From Symsagittifera roscoffensis (taxonomy: Eukaryota > Xenacoelomorpha > Acoela > Convolutidae), in the NCBI RefSeq assembly GCF_963678635.1, contig NC_087071.1, positions 13,157,088-13,221,087 on the forward strand: a stretch of 64,000 nucleotides of DNA. The letters are read 5' to 3'. The notes under the pieces were generated by a model, which saw nothing but the letters and a program-made list of their open reading frames with translations, was not told where the DNA came from and did not search any database. The translations under genes were made by a program, and so were the position numbers. Positions 34,640 through 46,617 of this stretch are shown here, one piece after another; position 1 is the stretch's first letter; every line of letters begins with the position of its first letter.

Positions 34640-36640
34640 TTTCTAAAGATTTTAAAAATTTTTACACTTACAAAATTAGGAAGCTATTTATTAAGTAAAA
34701 CTCACCCCTAAGTAAAACAACTTATGCACCTCCGTGAAATATCTCTACAATAACTCAGAATCTCAATGAAGGTAAACTGACACCGATGACCCTTTAACTA
34801 ACGCAATAACTCAAAAGTCTTCGAAAGATAGATAAAAGCCAGACTGCATTAAAAAAATTAAGTCTAAAAATAAACGTTGGAATTTTACATATTAGATTAT
34901 AACTTGACCTCAAATGCCATGAATCTGTGACATATGTCGAGATCACATGTAGTTAAATCAAAATCAAGAAATTAATTTTTGACCTCTTTTATGAACTTTG
35001 AACCCTAATAAATCTGAAATGGCGATATGATAAATGATAATACATGATTAGGGTGAGACTTAGAAACCATAAATTATTGGCGTGGTTTCTTACCTATATA
35101 ACAAAAACTTCGTTTGTCATAAATGGTAATTATCTAGATAAAAGTTAGAATCAATATTAAATACTTCTTGAATCTTTGCCCAAAATTAATTGAAATGTTG
35201 TCTTTGGTCAGACGTAAATTTTCAACGAACCTAATTTCATGTAAATTACTAGGATAGTTTGATTTAAATTTACAATCTGATTTTTTCATACCATTTCTGT
35301 CATTGCAACGACAAAATAGGTAATGTTATACCCAATTAAAGTCTAGAATGACGGTGATATAGTTGTAGTATATCGACAGAAACGCAACACGTTTTGCAAG
35401 TTTCTGGGATATCCTTGGTAAATTCTAAATTAGGTCTTGGGCTATTTTAACCCTGTCATGCTATGGTGTTCTAAGTTTATTTACGCAGTTATAAAACCGT
35501 TGCCTGAGATTTATCTTCAGTATTAGTTTCAGTGCCTCCAATGTTTATAACTATGCTCAAAACTCTCGCAAAATGTTGAAAATATGTTCAAATTTTAGGG
35601 CAAAGTTTTCGACTTAATATATAAAACTTAAGTGAAACTCAAAACTATTTTTATCCTTTTCCAAAAAAATTATTTGAGTGTAAGATTACACTTTAAGGTA
35701 CGGCTCATTCTTACACTTTCAACATTTCTTATATTTTCTTACAAACCAACAAGTTTGATTTATTGGTCAAATAATCGAAAACTTAAGGATCATAAAAGTT
35801 ACATTAAATGCAGACAGATTTACCTTTTTTGTTTTGACTTCAAAGCTTATAACCGGGATAAATTTCTCATTACAAATTGAGAGCCCAAATTCGTCGCTGG
35901 CTGATAGAAAATTTTTCATAAACATAAATATATGAACAGAAACTAGCTCACCAAAAAATGTGACTTGAAGATTTTTTAATAGCTGTTTGTGGTCTTGAAA
36001 TTAATTAACCAATTTTGCTCATAACAAATTGGTCTATTTTTGAACAAGATCGCTTGAAAAGTTAACTTCAAAAGACATTTGTGAGAAAATACCACAAGTT
36101 TTTTTCAATTAACTGATGCGAAAAGTTTGCTCAAAACAGCAGAAAATTTCGTATTTATTAATAACTTCGCATGTGGTAAATAATTAAAATGTTCGAGAGT
36201 TTAAAAATTTAAGCGATAATTAAGCTACATTTTTGTTACATTTTTGTCGCGGTTTTTTTAAATAAGAGATGTGAGACTTTTAGAATCATTTTTACATGTC
36301 TTTGTGCTCAAGAAAAATGGCGGGAACACTTTTTCATAAGGCGGCCCTTCCTTTGTTTCAAAGTCGACGGTGCTTCAATTTTTTCATGAACCTCCATTTG
36401 ATTATTTTAACTCAGCAAAAAATCAGGAAGCTCCTTTTTTGAATGCGAAATTTGAAAAGTTAACGACAAAACGACATGATGTCTTGAAATTTTGAGACCC
36501 TTCATTAAAAGTCCGACTTTTAGGTAAATTTCAATGCAAGTCTTTACTTTCAATGCAAGTTCAATACTTTAATACAAGTCTTTGAGAGCTTAATAACCGC
36601 TAACTTATTATCTTTATTTATAACTATTTATCTGACTATT
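34640..36640. other. no gene seen
   Basis: AT-rich, no supported exons or clear repeats. The ORF at 35632-35880 is AT-driven and lacks context. Confidence 0.4.
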
Positions 36641-36807
36641 TAGGGTTTTTGCCTTTTAGTTTTTACTGTAGTTACATGATTTTCTTAGTGGCGACACCAA
36701 AATTAAAAATAGCTCCACCCTTATCCTCGTCTCCCTCCCTTGCTCACTCAAGAAGCATAAGGGTAACAACCGCTTTAGTGAAACCGTCCATGCTCATCCA
36801 CCAACTG

Positions 36808-36892
36808 CATGGGGTCGTTGGTGAAGTGGTAACGTCTCTGCCTCCCAGCCGGAAGGTCAGATGCTCGTTGCTCGAGGATGTGACAGCATTAC
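36808..36892 (+). repeat. tRNA-derived SINE head (Gly-CCC-like)
   Basis: The plus strand reads GGGGTCGTTGGTGAAGTGGT with an A box, followed by an anticodon region CTGCCTCCCAGCCGG containing CCC, and a degenerate B box GTTGCTCGAGG. Layout and wording match eukaryotic tRNA-Gly, but the T arm is damaged and the stems do not fully pair. A SINE with a tRNA-Gly head is the likely origin. Confidence 0.5.
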
Positions 36893-37078
36893 TCAGCCCA
36901 GAGAATAAACCAACAAATGCATGTAACTCTTAAGCGGGGGTACAACAGCGGTTCTTCGCAAAGAGTTAAACAGCTGGTATGTTGGCCTTTTTCCGTGTGG
37001 AAATTTTGTCTTACAAATTTATGATCTGCGCTCGTTTTTTTTTGGTGTGATTCAGAAGCACCTATGAAAATATTGTCA

Positions 37079-37103
37079 TGGGGGGGGGGGGGGTTGGGGG
37101 GGT
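37079..37103 (+). repeat. poly-G tract
   Basis: A run of about 14 G followed by TT and 7 G. Potential G-quadruplex; sits at the boundary between the SINE-like region and the hAT-like fragment. Confidence 0.9.
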
Positions 37104-37254
37104 ATTGCAAATGCTCTTCTTCTCAGGGATTCAACCCCCCTTTGTACTATTTTGAGATATCTTTTTTTTGGTGACACACAGTAAAACTTTTCAAACGGCG
37201 CCAATATAAACTAGTTTTAAGGGGAGAGCGCGCTCCAAGAAAAAAAAAGAAAAA

Positions 37255-37484
37255 AACCGCAATTTTGTGGTCAAAATACTCCAGATAGTGCCTAAAGACG
37301 CCTTTTTTGGCCTGTTTTTTCAAATTTTTTCCTGCGGCGCAGAAATTTTGGACAAAACCGGGTCTGCTTAGTGCTTTGGGAGAGCTCAGAAAATCAACTT
37401 GTTCAAACTAAAAAAAGTCGACAAACTTTTCGAAACTTTTTCGAACATCCGCTCCCCTCAAAAAAATCCTAGATCCGCCCCTGT
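37255..37484. mobile_element. hAT-like MITE fragment (family copy 2)
   Basis: Shares blocks CTGCGGCGCA, GGGAGAGCTCAGAAAATCAA and the terminal CCTAGATCCGCCCCTG with the copies at 3925-4166 and 46400-46617, all in the same orientation. The opposite terminus is not recognisable. Confidence 0.6.
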
Positions 37485-38412
37485 TTTGATTCATATCTCA
37501 CAAAATCATATTACACAAAAAGATAAAATAGACTTATAAAAACAAACAAAAAGGTTTGTTTTTTTTTCATTGGAAAAAAATAATATTTGACTTTCAACTG
37601 TTTTTGGAGCACGGAGTACACATCGTAGGAAAAACTATATAACCCTTATTTGCTTCGAAAAGTAGCCCGGCTTGACCTCCATACACCAAAAAAGCTTATC
37701 ATACAATTCCATACATCAAGTGTATGGAAAAATGCTTGTCATACAATTTTCGTACAACTTCAAAAAATGGTTGAAAAAAGATATAAACAAAATTCTGCGA
37801 CTGTTTATTCTGTATTTTACTAAATTCTGCGTTTTAATAAAATAGTCTGGAAATGAAAAAACTGAGGTTTTTGAATTTTGAAAAAAATGCTTTTCAAACA
37901 ATTCTCATATGTTTTCCGAGTAATTTTGAAATTGCCCCCAATATTTTTAGTGTTGTTAATCGTTTGTTTGTTAATGTTAATTGTTTGTCGATCTTTTTAC
38001 TCAAATGAACAATTTCAAAAAAAAATTTTTTTTGCATGCAAAATTTAATTTTTTTCGTGTGCATAACGCAGTCCTGAATACACTTATGTTAGATTTTTTT
38101 TTCCTTTTTGCTTAATAACTTTTTTCTAAGTCGCTGGAATTTTTTCTCTATGGCATGTTTATGTATGCCTTCAGCACTATCTGTTAATTTAAAAATTCAA
38201 ATTTTTAAATAAAGTAATCATTGTTAAAAATTTTTGCCAAGAGTTAAAAGTTCGTTACTTTCGATAGATCATTTGTGAAAGACAGCTCCAAGACAATTCA
38301 GGTCGTTTTCTATGCATTTGAAATACAAGACCAGTCCAACCTTTGGTGCTATGAACAAACCAAGGTGTTTGTCACTTGCGCTCAGGTACGAACACGAACC
38401 AAAATTTTGAAG
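37485..38412. other. AT-rich flank with partial array homology
   Basis: No gene. A segment at 37690-37755 (TGTATGGAAAAATGCTTGTC followed by ATACAATTTTCGTACA) resembles the start of the 1.92-kb units at 38445-38500. Clusters of CATACAATTCCATACA form short inverted repeats. Confidence 0.4.
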
Positions 38413-38748
38413 AAATTAATTTTAGAAAAAAATTCTTTCGTTTATGGAAAAATACTTATCATAGATATTTCATACAATTTTCTGTACGTATGGAATTGTA
38501 TGAAATTGTATGGTAATAAGATTTTCAAATATGGAAATTGTATGATAAGAAGTTTTGGTCAACCTGGGAAGTTTTACGACGGGCATGCGGGGATAAAATC
38601 TAAATTAAGAAAACAAGTAATATGGGCTTATTTAAATCACTGCTTAGACAACTCTAGCCAAAAGAAAAAATTTCAAATAGTTTCAAAGAATGAAGTCGAT
38701 TCTGCTTTGTTTTTGTTGCCTTGTGAAAAACAGATAGAGTTACACTAA
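38413..38748 (+). CDS. ORF in 1.92-kb unit, copy 1, unidentified
   Basis: An open frame (the wider frame starts at 38275) whose C-terminal 60 residues have protein-like composition: FYDGHAGIKSKLRKQVIWAY, LNHCLDNSSQKKKFQIVSKN, then EVDSALFLLPCEKQIELH. The N-terminal part is low-complexity, derived from repeated TGGAATTGTATG. The sister ORF at 40317-40673 keeps the same frame, and at least one difference between them is synonymous (ATA/ATC for Ile). It could be a captured host exon or chance; no family recognised and no signal for translation. Confidence 0.3.
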   Translation, partial: KLILEKNSFVYGKILIIDISYNFLYVWNCMKLYGNKIFKYGNCMIRSFGQPGKFYDGHAGIKSKLRKQVIWAYLNHCLDNSSQKKKFQIVSKNEVDSALFLLPCEKQIELH

Positions 38749-40335
38749 TTTGGTTAAAACATATTAGACATGGCTCAAAGCCATTTTTTATCTGCTCAGA
38801 GAAAAGCGACTAAAACAAAATTCTTGAAAAATTCCAGCCTTTAGATTTCATGCCGCTCGTTCTAAATTACTATGAAGCTTTTTACCTTATCTTTTTTATC
38901 TTTGAAAAGAAACAACTAAACTGCCTATGCATTGCCAATTTTCTTCTGCACGAGGTAATCTGAACTCTATATTTTTAACTGTGGTAGAAATCACTCAACA
39001 CAACCAAAACAAATTCAAGATTCAGAGTTTAAATAACCCCAATCTTTTCTTCAATTTCTGCATTATTTTGATAGAGAAACCAAAAAATTTTATTTCGAGC
39101 TCTTTGAAATTTGATTAAAAATTTATATTAAGTCATTATTTCAACAAAAAACCAAACCGCTTACAAAATGATATTCTGCTTTTATGATACAGGGTAATTC
39201 TGTCAATCTAGTTTTTTTCTAACTTCGCTAACTTTTTAACAAATAGGATTTTTAAAACATGTTTTTGCAACCAGATATGTCCATTGTTAAAAAATATGTC
39301 CAATGGCATGACTATGACAGATATGTCCATTGGCATGACTATGAAAAAAGGGTACATGTTTGCCTAAGCAATGGCTAGTCCCTACTTCCGTTTTAACTGC
39401 GGCATTTTTCCATCTTTTTGAACAGACTTGCTGTTTCGCAGTCCATCCTGAGCTGGCACTGGGTGTGTTACGATTTCAACACAGTTGGTTAGAACAGTCA
39501 AGTTTTTAGGGTTAACATTATAAGCTTCTAGTGATGCCTATCACCAAGACACCGAAGCCTGTGTATCACAACCAAGCAGTTGAAACGTGACAGAATGTAA
39601 AAAAAGAGCATGTTTGCGCGCAAATAATTTTTTTTTTTCGAAACGTTTTCAACTTTAACACTGAAAGTTTCCCTCTTTGACTGAAACTTTTCGGTGGTTT
39701 TATATCAGAAATTTCATATCAAAAGCAATTATAAAACAATTGATCGACGAAAAGGCCAATAGAAAATGTCTCAATAGATGATCCTAAAAGCAGACAAGAA
39801 TGCTCGTATCTGAGCAGAGACCTGATTGTTCCGACTGCCTTTTAAGTTGTATGGAGCAAAAAAAAAACAACATGAGAAAATAAATGTAATAAACAAAAAA
39901 TGATTTTTTTTTTACTGAGATTTTTTGCAAAATAGCAGAGTGATGCATTTCGCTCCTATTAACATATCAATTTTGGCATATTAGCTTCCTTGAACCAATT
40001 TGGAACGATTTTTAATACAGTTTAAAAATCGGCTTACGCGTTTATGGCGCGAAATATATCGTGCGTTAATTGTCCCTAATTGGCTAAATTGGCAACTTGT
40101 TAACCCCCATAACTGTACCAGAAAAGATTACAGGTGGAATAATTTTTCAAATTTGAGCTGAGGACAACAATACTTTAAGAATAAAATATAAAAATTTTGC
40201 CTAAACTGGCCAGTTAAAAAGTCGAAATTTGTCTGATGAAAAAAAAAACACCCCGAACACAAATATTCCATTACTTTTGATACGAAATTCGAAACCACAA
40301 GACTGTTCGTATCAAGGTGAAACCCAAAACTTTGC
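38413..40335 (+). repeat. 1.92-kb tandem unit, copy 1
   Basis: Nearly identical to 40336-42240 (offset 1920-1925 bases) with only scattered single-base changes and a few short indels, so the duplication is recent. It contains an ORF-bearing 5' half (stop at 38748), a 24-base internal direct repeat (ATATGTCCATTGGCATGACT, about 39278-39343), the family motif CTCGTATCTGAGCAGAGACC, and the GCGCGA/TCGTGC hairpin at 40047-40064. The 3' half aligns with the 0.96-kb units downstream. Confidence 0.9.
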
Positions 40336-40673
40336 AGAAATTAATTTTAGAAAAAAATTCTTTCGTTTATGGAAAAATACTTATCATAGATATTTCATAC
40401 AATTTTCTGTACGTATGGAATTGTATGAAATTGTATGGTAATAAGAATTTCAAATATGGAAATTGTATGATAAGAAGTTTTGGTCAACCTGGGAAGTTTT
40501 ACGACGGGCATGCGGGGATAAAATCTAAATTAAGAAAACAAGTAATATGGGCTTATTTAAATCACTGCTTAGACAACTCTAGCCAAAAGAAAAAATTTCA
40601 AATCGTTTCAAAGAATGAAGTCGATTCTGCTTTGTTTTTGTTGCCTTGTGAAAAACAGATAGAGTTACACTAA
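40317..40673 (+). CDS. ORF in 1.92-kb unit, copy 2, unidentified
   Basis: Open frame equivalent to the copy 1 ORF, ending with the same CEKQIELH and TAA. The first residues differ because the copy 2 boundary lies at about 40336. Frame is preserved between copies despite several substitutions, but the copies are too similar for that to show selection. Confidence 0.3.
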   Translation: MKPKTLQKLILEKNSFVYGKILIIDISYNFLYVWNCMKLYGNKNFKYGNCMIRSFGQPGKFYDGHAGIKSKLRKQVIWAYLNHCLDNSSQKKKFQIVSKNEVDSALFLLPCEKQIELH

Positions 40674-42240
40674 TCTGGTTAAAACATATTAGACATGGCT
40701 CAAAGCAATTTTTTAGCTGCTCAGAGAAAAGCGACTAAAACAAAATTCTTGAAAAGTTCCAGCCTTTAGTTTTCATGCCGCTCATTCTAAATTACTATGA
40801 AGCTTTTTACCTTATCTTTTTTATCTTTGAAAAGAAACAACTAAACTGCCTATGCATTGCCAATTTTCTTCTGCACGAGGTAATCTGAACTCTATAATTT
40901 TAATTGTGGCAGAAATCACTCAACACAACCAAAACAAATTCAAGATTCAGAGTTTAAATAACCCCAATCTTTTCTTCAATTTCTGCATTATTTTGATAGA
41001 GAAACCAAAAAATTTTATTTCGAGCTCTTTGAAATTTGATTAAAAATTTATATTAAGTCATTATTTCAACAAAAAACCAAACCGCTTACAAAATGATATT
41101 CTGCTTTTATGATACAGGGTAATTCTGTCAATCTATTTTTTTTCTAACTTCACTAACTTGTTAACAAATAGGATTTTTAAAACATGTTTTTGCAACCAGA
41201 TATGTCCATTGTTAAAAAATATGTCCAATGGCATGACTATGACAGATATGTCCATTGGCATGACTATGAAAAAAGGTACATTTTTGCCTAAGCAATGGCT
41301 AGTCCCTACTTCCGTTTTAACTGCGGCATTTTTCCATCTTTTTGAACAGACTTGCTGTTTCGCAGTCCATCCTGAGCTGGCACTGGGTGTGTTAAGATTT
41401 CAACACAGTTGTTTAGAACAGTCAAGTTTTTAGGGTTAACATTAAAAGCTTCTAGTGATGCCTATCACCAAGACACCGAAGCCTGTGTATCACAACCAAG
41501 CAGTTGAAACGTGACAGAATGTAAAAAAAGAGCATGTTTGCGCGCAAATAATTTTTTTTTCGAAACGTTTTCAACTTTAACACTGAAAGTTTCCCTCTTT
41601 GACTGAAACTTTTCGGTGGTTTTATATCAGAAATTTCATATCAAAAGCAATTATAAAACAATTGATCGACGAAAAGGCCAAGAGAAAAGGTCTCAATAGA
41701 TGATCCTAAAAGCAGACAAGAATGCTCGTATCTGAGCAGAGACCTGATTGTTCCGACTGCCTTTTAAGTTGTATGGAGCAAAAAAAAACAACATGAGAAA
41801 ATAAATGTAATAAGCAAAAAATGATTTTTTTTAATTGAGATTTTTTGCAAAATAGCAGAGTGATGCATTTCGCTCCTATTAACAAATCAATTTTGGCATA
41901 TTAGCTTCCTTGAACCAATTTGGAACGATTTTTAATATAGTTTAAAAATCGGCTTACGCGTTTATGGCGCGAAATATATCGTGCGTTAATTGTCCCTAAT
42001 TGGCTAAATTGGCAATTTGTTAACCCCCATAACTGTACCAGAAAAGATTACAGGTGGAATAATTTTTCAAATTTAAGCTGAGGACAACAATACTTTAAGA
42101 ATAAAATATAAAAATTTTGCCTAAACTGGCCAGTTAAAAAGTCGAAATTTGTCTGATGAAAAAAAAACACCCCGAACACAAATATTCCATTACTTTTGAT
42201 ACGAAATTCGAAACAACAAGATTGTTCGCATCAAGGTGAA
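40336..42240 (+). repeat. 1.92-kb tandem unit, copy 2
   Basis: Second copy, in direct tandem with 38413-40335. Differences include homopolymer length changes and a few substitutions. The hairpin is at 41967-41984. The same internal 24-base repeat and ORF are kept. Confidence 0.9.
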
Positions 42241-45200
42241 ACCGTGAACCTTCCGATTGAATTTCAATGTCCAGGGAGCAGCAATAAAATGAAAAAATTA
42301 ATTGTAATAAATTAAAATGAAAAAAAGAACATTTGTTCAAAAATTGAGATTTTTTAAAAAAATTATCACCCCATATGCATATAAAGAACAAAGTGATATA
42401 TTTTGCTTCTAGTAACCAATCAATTATGATAAATAAGCTTACTTGAACCATTTTGGTACATTTTGGAATGTAAAAAAAAGATATTTGCGGGCGAATAATT
42501 TTTTCGAAAGATTTTGAGTTTTAGCACTCGAAAATTCCCTATTTGGCTGAAATTTTTTGGTGGTTTCAAATCAGACAAGTTCCTACTAAAAGCAACAAAG
42601 AAACAATTGATTTTACAGAAAATGTCACACCAGAAGATCCAAAAAGCGAAAAAAAACTGCTCGTATCAGGGGAAAGCCTCCAATTTTACGACTGCCTATT
42701 AAAGTCTATGGAGCAGTTATACCATGAAAAAATTAAATGTAGAAAAAAAAACAAAATGATTTTTTTCTTCAAAAATTTAAGTGTTTTTTTTTGTGAAAAA
42801 ACCATCCCCCCACACGCCATACAAAATGCAAAGTGATAAATTTCCCTCCTAGTAAAACATCAATTATGGTAAGTAAGCTTCCTTCAACCATCTTGGATTT
42901 TTTTCTATTGCGGACTGAAGCTCCACTTACGCGTTATTAGCGCGAAACATATCGCGAGTTAATTGTCCCTAATTGGCTAAATTGGCAATATTTTAACCCC
43001 CATAACGTTTAAAAAAAGGATTACAAGTGGAATAATTTTTCAAGTTTAAGCTAAAGACAACAATAATTTTTGAATGATATTTAAAATTTTGTCAAAACTG
43101 TCTAGATAAAAAGTCGAAATTTGTCTGATGAAAAAAAAAACACCGCGAACACGAATATTTCATTATTTTCGATACAAAAGTCAAAACAACAAAACTGTTC
43201 GTATCGGGGCGAATCCCTGAGTGTTCCGATTGAATTTTAAGGTCCAGGGTCCAGCAGAAGCATGAAAAAACTAAATGTAATAAATTAAAAGGAAAAAAAA
43301 AGTTTGTTCAAAATTTGAGAATTTTTGTTAAAAAATTATCACCACATACGCCATGTAAAGAGCAAAGTGATAAACTTTGCTTCTAGTAACCAATCATTTA
43401 TAATAAATAAGCTAACTTGAACCAGTTTGGATCATTTTGGAATGTAAAAAAAAGATGTTTACGGGCGAATAAATATTTTGAACTTTAGCACCCAAAAATT
43501 CTCTCTTTGGCTGAAATTTTTTGGTGGTTTCGAATCAGACAAGTTCATACTAAAAGCAACAAAGAAACAATTGATTTTACAGAAAATGTCACACCAGAAA
43601 ATCCAAAAAGCGAAAAAAAAACTGCTCGTATCAGGGCAAAGCCCCCAATTTTACGACTGTCTATTAAGGTCTATGGAGCAAAAATGACATGAGAAAATTA
43701 AATGTAATAAAAACAAAATGATTTTGCGTTTTAAAATTTTAAGTTTTTTTTTTGTAAAAACCTACCCCCCACACGCCATACAAAGTGCAAAGTGATAAAT
43801 TTTGCTCCTAGTAACACATCAGTTATCGTAAATCAGCTTCCTTCAACCATCTTGGAGCTTTTTCTATTCCGGACTAAAGCTCCACTTACACGTTATTAGC
43901 GCGAAATATATCGCGCGTTAACTGTCCCTAATTGGCCAAATTGGCAAAACTTCAACCCCCATGTTTTTACAAAATAGGATTGCAGGTGGAATAAAGTTTA
44001 AAATTTAAGCTAAGGCCAACAATAATTTTTGAATGATTTATAATGTTTTGTCAAAACTGGCTACTTAAAATGTCGAATGTTTTCTGATGAAAAAAAAAAC
44101 ACCCCGAACACAAATATTCCATTACTTTTGATACGAAAGTCGAAACAACAAGACTGTTCGTATCAGGGTGAAACCCTGAATCTTTCGGTTGAATTTTAAT
44201 GTCCAGGGAGCAGCAATAAAAAGAAAAAATAAAATGTAGTAAATGAAAATGAAAAAAAAAGAACGTTTGTTCAAAAATTGAGATTTTTTGTAAAAAATTA
44301 TCACCCCATACGCCATGTAAAGATCAAAGTGATATATTTTAATTCTAGTAACCAATCAGTTATGATAAATAAGTTTACTTGAACCAGTTTGGATAATTTT
44401 GGAATCTAAAAAACAAGATCTTTGCGGGCGAATACATTTTTGGGAATATTTTAAGCCTTAGCACTCAAAAATTCCCTCTTTGGTTGAAGTTTTTTTGGGG
44501 GTTTCAAATCAGATAAGTTCATAAAAAAAGCAATAAAGAAACAATTGGTCTTACAGAAAATGTCCGAACAGATTATCCAAAAAGCAAAAAAAACTGCTCG
44601 TATCAGCGCGAAGACCCAATTTTCCGACTCCCGTTTAAGGTCTATGGAGCAGTTATAACATGGAAAAGCTAAAGGTAATAAAAAAAAACAATTTTTCTTT
44701 CAAATTTAAGTGTTTTTTTTGTAAAAAACCACCCCCTCCCCCCACACACACGCCATACAAAGTGCAAAGTGATAAATCAGAAAGTTCACATCAAAAGCAA
44801 ATATAAAACAAATGATCAACGAAAAGGCCAATAGAAATTGTCTCAATAGATGATCCTAAAATCAGACAAGAATGCTCGTATCTGAGCAGAGACCTGATTG
44901 TTCCGACTGCCTGTTAAGTTCTATGGAGCAAAAAAACAACATGAGAAAATAAATGTAATAAACAAAAAATGATTTTTTTTTATATGAGATTTTTTGCAAA
45001 ATAGCAGAGTGATGCATTTCGCTCCTATTAACAAATCAATTAGGGCATATTAGCTTCCTTGAACCAATCTGAAACGATTTCTAATACAGTTTAAAAACCG
45101 GCTTACGAGTTTATGGCGCGAAGTATATCGCGCGTTAATAGTCCCTAATTGGCTAAATTGGCAATATTTTAACCCCCATAACTGTACCAGAAAAGATTAC

Positions 45201-46399
45201 AGGTGGAATATTTTTTTCAAATTTAAGATAAGGACAACAATACTTTTTGAATGATATATAAAATTTTCGCCAAAACTGGCCAGTTAAAAAGTCGAAATTT
45301 GTCTGATGAAAAAAAAACACCCCGAACACAAATATTCCATTACTTTCGATACGAAATTCGAAACAACAAGACTGTTCGTATCAAGGTGAAACCCTGAAGA
45401 TTCCAATTGAATTTTAGGTCCAGGGAGCAGCAATAACATGAAAAAATTAAATGTAATAAACTAAAATAAAAAAAAACGTTTGTTCAAAGTTTGAGATTTT
45501 TTGTAAAAATTATCACCCCATACGCCATATAAAGAACAAAGTGATAAATTTTGCTTCTAGTAACCAATCAATTGTGATATATAAACTTAGTTGAACCAGT
45601 TAGAAACTACTTGGAATGTTAAAAACAAGATAATTGCAGGCGAATAAATTTTTCAAATTTTTTGAGCTTTAGCACTCGAAAATTCCCTCTTTGGCTGAAA
45701 TTTTTTTGGTGGTTTCAAATCAGATAAAATCATGCTAAAAGCAATAAAGAAACAATTGATCTTACAGAAAATGTCACAACAGATGATCCAAAAAGCAAAA
45801 AAAAACTGCTCGTATCAGGGCGAAGTCCTCAATTTTCCGACTGCCTATTAAGGTCTACGGAGCAGTTATGACATGAAAAAATTAAATGTAATAAAAACAA
45901 AATGATTTTTCGTTTTAAAATTTTCAGTGTTTTTTTTTGTAAAAAACCATCCCCCCACTTGCCATACAAAGTGCAAAGTGATAAATTTTGCTCCTAGTAA
46001 CACATCAATTATGGTAAGTAAGCTTCCTTCAACCATCTTGGAGCGTTTTCTTTTGCGGACTAAAGCTCCGCTTACGCGTTATTAGCGCGAAATATATCGC
46101 GCGTTAATTGTCCCTAATTGGCTGAATTGGCAATATTCAAACCCAAAATTTTACGAATTAGGATTGCATAGGAATATCTTTTCAAATTTAAGCTAAGAAC
46201 AACCATACTTTTTGAATGGTTTATAAAAGTTTTGTCAAAACTGGCTAGTTAAAAAATCGAAATTTGTCTGATGAACAAAAATCACCACGAACACATTATA
46301 TTTTGGTTACTTTCGACGCAAAAGTTGGAGCAACAAGACTGCTCTAGTCAGGGCGAAGCTTTGAACCTTCCGACTGCATTTAAAGGTTTACGGCAACAA
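42241..46399 (+). repeat. 0.96-kb tandem units (about four)
   Basis: The landmark TCGAAATTTGTCTGATGAA (or variant) occurs near 42141, 43111, 44072, 45292 and 46256, giving spacings of about 970, 961, 1220 and 964. Each unit has two half-units, both starting with a CTG(C/T)TCGTATCAGGG(C/T)GAA(G/A)CCC motif, then CCGA(C/T)TG and GGAGCAG, suggesting an older half-unit duplication of about 450-500 bases. Hairpins are at 42940, 43899, 45116 and 46085. The longer third spacing contains extra sequence like the 1.92-kb units (44780-45000). ORFs in this region are AT-driven and shift frame between units. Confidence 0.85.
46085..46102. repeat. conserved GCGCGA-AATATA-TCGCGC hairpin (example)
   Basis: An 18-base inverted repeat with 6-bp arms and a 6-base loop. 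It is exact here, at 43899-43916 and at 62776-62793, and nearly so at 40047, 41967, 42940 and 45116. In an AT-rich array it is the most GC-rich and best conserved block, always followed by GTTAAT(T/A)GTCC. Confidence 0.8.
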
Positions 46400-46617
46400 A
46401 ATTGGTGACAATTTTCCAAAAAGTCCCTAAGTACGCTTTTTAGCCTGTTTTTGACGGCGGGCACAAAATTTTGTCACAATGCGTTCTTCATTCTGATTTC
46501 GGAGAGCTCAGAAAATCAATTCAATTTGGTCCACCTAAAAGAAAAGGTCGGCAAAATTTTCGAAATTTTTCTTAAAATCGCCACCCCCCCTCGAAAAAAT
46601 CCTTGAGCCGCCCCTGA
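46400..46617. mobile_element. hAT-like MITE fragment (family copy 3)
   Basis: Shares the GGAGAGCTCAGAAAATCAA block and the terminal GAGCCGCCCCTG with the other two copies. It directly abuts the last unit of the tandem array, marking its right boundary. Confidence 0.6.

Noticed and set aside
41158-41433. ORF with repeated MSNGMTM-like text
   Set aside because: Created by the 24-base internal direct repeat in the 1.92-kb unit; disrupted in the sister copy.
38413-46399. CRISPR-like array
   Set aside because: Repeat units are 0.96-1.92 kb without short regular spacers, and the window is eukaryotic.
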